From assembly GCA_003551805.1 (NCBI GenBank), contig PUNR01000132.1, positions 1 to 6,981 on the forward strand: 6,981 bases of DNA, read 5' to 3'. Origin of the DNA: Loktanella sp. (GTDB lineage: Bacteria; Pseudomonadota; Alphaproteobacteria; Rhodobacterales; Rhodobacteraceae). The notes beneath the pieces were generated by a model. The model made no database searches, had not been told where the DNA came from, and saw only the letters and a list, made by a program, of their open reading frames with translations. The position numbers were made by a program, and so were the translations under genes. Within the stretch, counting starts at the first letter, position 1. Each line of letters starts with the position of its first letter. Shown one piece after another: positions 5,897 to 6,981 of the stretch.

Positions 5897-6859
5897 ATGT
5901 CACAAGGTATTGTCAGAACAGCTATTTTCCCCGTTGCCGGTCTGGGGACACGGTTTTTGCCCGCGACCAAGGCGACGCCAAAAGAATTGCTGCCGGTCCT
6001 TGATACGCCGTTGATCCAATACGCCATTGACGAGGCACGCGCGGCAGGGGTTGAACGGATGATCTTTGTCAGCCACCCGTCGAAATCCGCGATTGAACGG
6101 CATGTTCTGGATGATGTGGATTTGCGCGCTACCCTGCGCAAACGCGGCAAGGCCCGCCTTGACCGCGCACTTAAATCTGCCGCCATCGACGAAGATGTGC
6201 ATGACGTCATTTTCGTCATGCAGCCCGAACCGCTGGGTCTGGGTCATGCTGTGCTATGTGCCCGCGACCATGTGTTGCCCGGGCCGGTCGCCGTGATCCT
6301 GCCTGACGACCTGATCCTTGGACCGAAAGGCTGTCTGTCGGAAATGATAGCGGCCTATCCGACCTGCGATAGCGGGCATCTGGTGGCGACCATGGATGTT
6401 CCCCGCGACGAGGTGTCAAGCTATGGCGTCTTGTCGGTCCTGTCGCGCAATGGCGCAGTCATCAAGGCCGATGGTATGGTCGAAAAGCCAACAGCCGACG
6501 CCGCGCCATCAACCTTTGCTGTTGTCGGCCGCTATGTGCTGGATAGTACGATCTTTGATGCCTTGGCGGGGCAGGCGCCGGGTGTCGGGGGTGAAATCCA
6601 GCTGACTGATGCCATTGCTGCTGGCGTCCTTGATATCGGGCTGTCGGGGCTCACATTTTCCGCGATCCGGTTTGATTGCGGATCAAAGCAAGGCATGCTG
6701 GCCGCCGAACTACATCTGGCGCAACAAGATCCGGCATTTGACGCGGTGTTGGATAAATTCGCCAAGTCATGGTCGGATGCGATCGCAGGCCAGACCATTC
6801 CTCTTGCCCACCGGAACGGGAGGGCCACAGCGTCGGCCATCGCTTTTCCGTCCGGCTGA
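5897..6859 (+). CDS. galU: UTP-glucose-1-phosphate uridylyltransferase
   Basis: Makes UDP-glucose from UTP and glucose 1-phosphate in the cytoplasm, feeding polysaccharide, glycolipid and sugar-interconversion pathways. The 320-residue protein shows the nucleotidyltransferase signature VAGLGTRFLP with ATKATPKELLP (13-33), QPEPLGLGHAV (109-119), PDD (136-138), YGVL (176-179), VEKP (195-198), GRYVL (211-215), GGEIQLTDAI (231-240) and DCGSKQG (260-266), all typical of bacterial GalU. It is slightly longer than the usual 290-300, owing to a polar C-terminal tail from about 300. The reading frame stays open back to 5747, but AAAGGAG at 5881-5887 stands at proper distance from the ATG at 5897, and family homology begins right after it. 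It is divergent from the gpsA operon and shares its control region. Whether it serves glucosylglycerol synthesis depends on GgpS donor choice; known GgpS enzymes prefer ADP-glucose. Confidence 0.95.
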   Translation: MSQGIVRTAIFPVAGLGTRFLPATKATPKELLPVLDTPLIQYAIDEARAAGVERMIFVSHPSKSAIERHVLDDVDLRATLRKRGKARLDRALKSAAIDEDVHDVIFVMQPEPLGLGHAVLCARDHVLPGPVAVILPDDLILGPKGCLSEMIAAYPTCDSGHLVATMDVPRDEVSSYGVLSVLSRNGAVIKADGMVEKPTADAAPSTFAVVGRYVLDSTIFDALAGQAPGVGGEIQLTDAIAAGVLDIGLSGLTFSAIRFDCGSKQGMLAAELHLAQQDPAFDAVLDKFAKSWSDAIAGQTIPLAHRNGRATASAIAFPSG

Positions 6860-6907
6860 CAGATCAGCAGTTGTGTCGTCGGGTCTGTGACCAACCGGCG
6901 GGCGTAT

Positions 6908-6981
6908 TTAAAAACTGAACCCAACGCGGATTGATCCGACGAGCTGTCCTTCTGGTTGGCCTTCAAACTCTTTGTCCAGAT
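6908..6981 (-). CDS. C-terminal end of a probable outer-membrane beta-barrel protein (partial)
   Basis: The minus strand from the window edge reads LDKEFEGQPEGQLVGSIRVGFSF and then TAA (6908-6910). A final strand of alternating hydrophobic residues with Phe as the last residue (here IRVGFSF) is the classical C-terminal signal recognised by the barrel-assembly machinery, as in porins and OmpA-like or autotransporter barrels. Only about 23 codons are visible, so the family cannot be named. It converges with galU, with 48 nt between the stop codons. This frame is preferred over an overlapping longer minus frame (6532-6966) that runs through galU and looks like a shadow. Confidence 0.5.
   Translation of the reverse strand, partial: LDKEFEGQPEGQLVGSIRVGFSF

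Noticed and set aside
5715..5903. 62-codon minus-strand frame in the control region
   Set aside because: No ribosome site, no recognisable pattern, and it covers the galU promoter and ribosome site in antisense.
6855..6868. Intrinsic terminator between galU and the convergent gene
   Set aside because: GCTGA/TCAGC forms only a 5-bp stem across the galU stop codon, with no T run after it on either strand.
6532..6966. 144-codon minus-strand frame crossing the galU 3' end
   Set aside because: Mostly antisense to galU, with a composition typical of a shadow frame. The other minus frame ending at 6908 has a sensible barrel-type C-terminus.

Overview
The window reads as about 7 kb of a GC-rich alphaproteobacterial chromosome, probably a marine Rhodobacterales (Roseobacter-type) species. 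That is inferred from base composition, from the protein style (for example GalU and the GgpS-like enzyme) and from the gene content. No rRNA, tRNA, insertion sequence, CRISPR array or phage gene was seen.

Layout from left to right. Positions 1-753 (minus) hold most of a periplasmic amino-acid-type ABC transporter binding protein, cut by the window edge. Positions 858-1957 (minus) hold an lrgA-lrgB pair overlapping by 4 nt. Positions 2050-5449 (minus) hold a tightly packed three-gene operon transcribed gpsA, HAD phosphatase, ggpS. The junctions are a 4-nt overlap and a 2-nt gap. Positions about 5450-5896 are a divergent, partly AT-rich control region. Positions 5897-6859 (plus) hold galU. Positions 6908-6981 (minus) hold the last codons of another gene whose C-terminus looks like an outer-membrane beta-barrel.

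The central reading is a complete biosynthetic unit for the compatible solute glucosylglycerol. GpsA reduces dihydroxyacetone phosphate to sn-glycerol 3-phosphate. GgpS joins glucose from a nucleotide sugar to it, giving glucosylglycerol phosphate. The HAD phosphatase removes the phosphate. GgpS is easily mis-annotated as trehalose-6-phosphate synthase (OtsA), but its N-terminal third follows the cyanobacterial GgpS pattern and not OtsA. The phosphatase is a HAD-IIB enzyme resembling sucrose-phosphate phosphatase, placed directly before the synthase. This is the same order as the domains of the fused GgpPS enzymes of some gammaproteobacteria.

The divergent galU makes UDP-glucose, so both sides of the control region feed glucose activation and glucosylglycerol chemistry. 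That region holds a near-identical 15/16-bp T-rich motif facing each gene, a 21-bp operator-like dyad and two promoter candidates. This makes shared, possibly salt-responsive, control a testable idea. Downstream of ggpS on the same strand, lrgAB and the binding protein may be separate units. Each is preceded by a gap of about 90-105 nt containing only weak hairpins.
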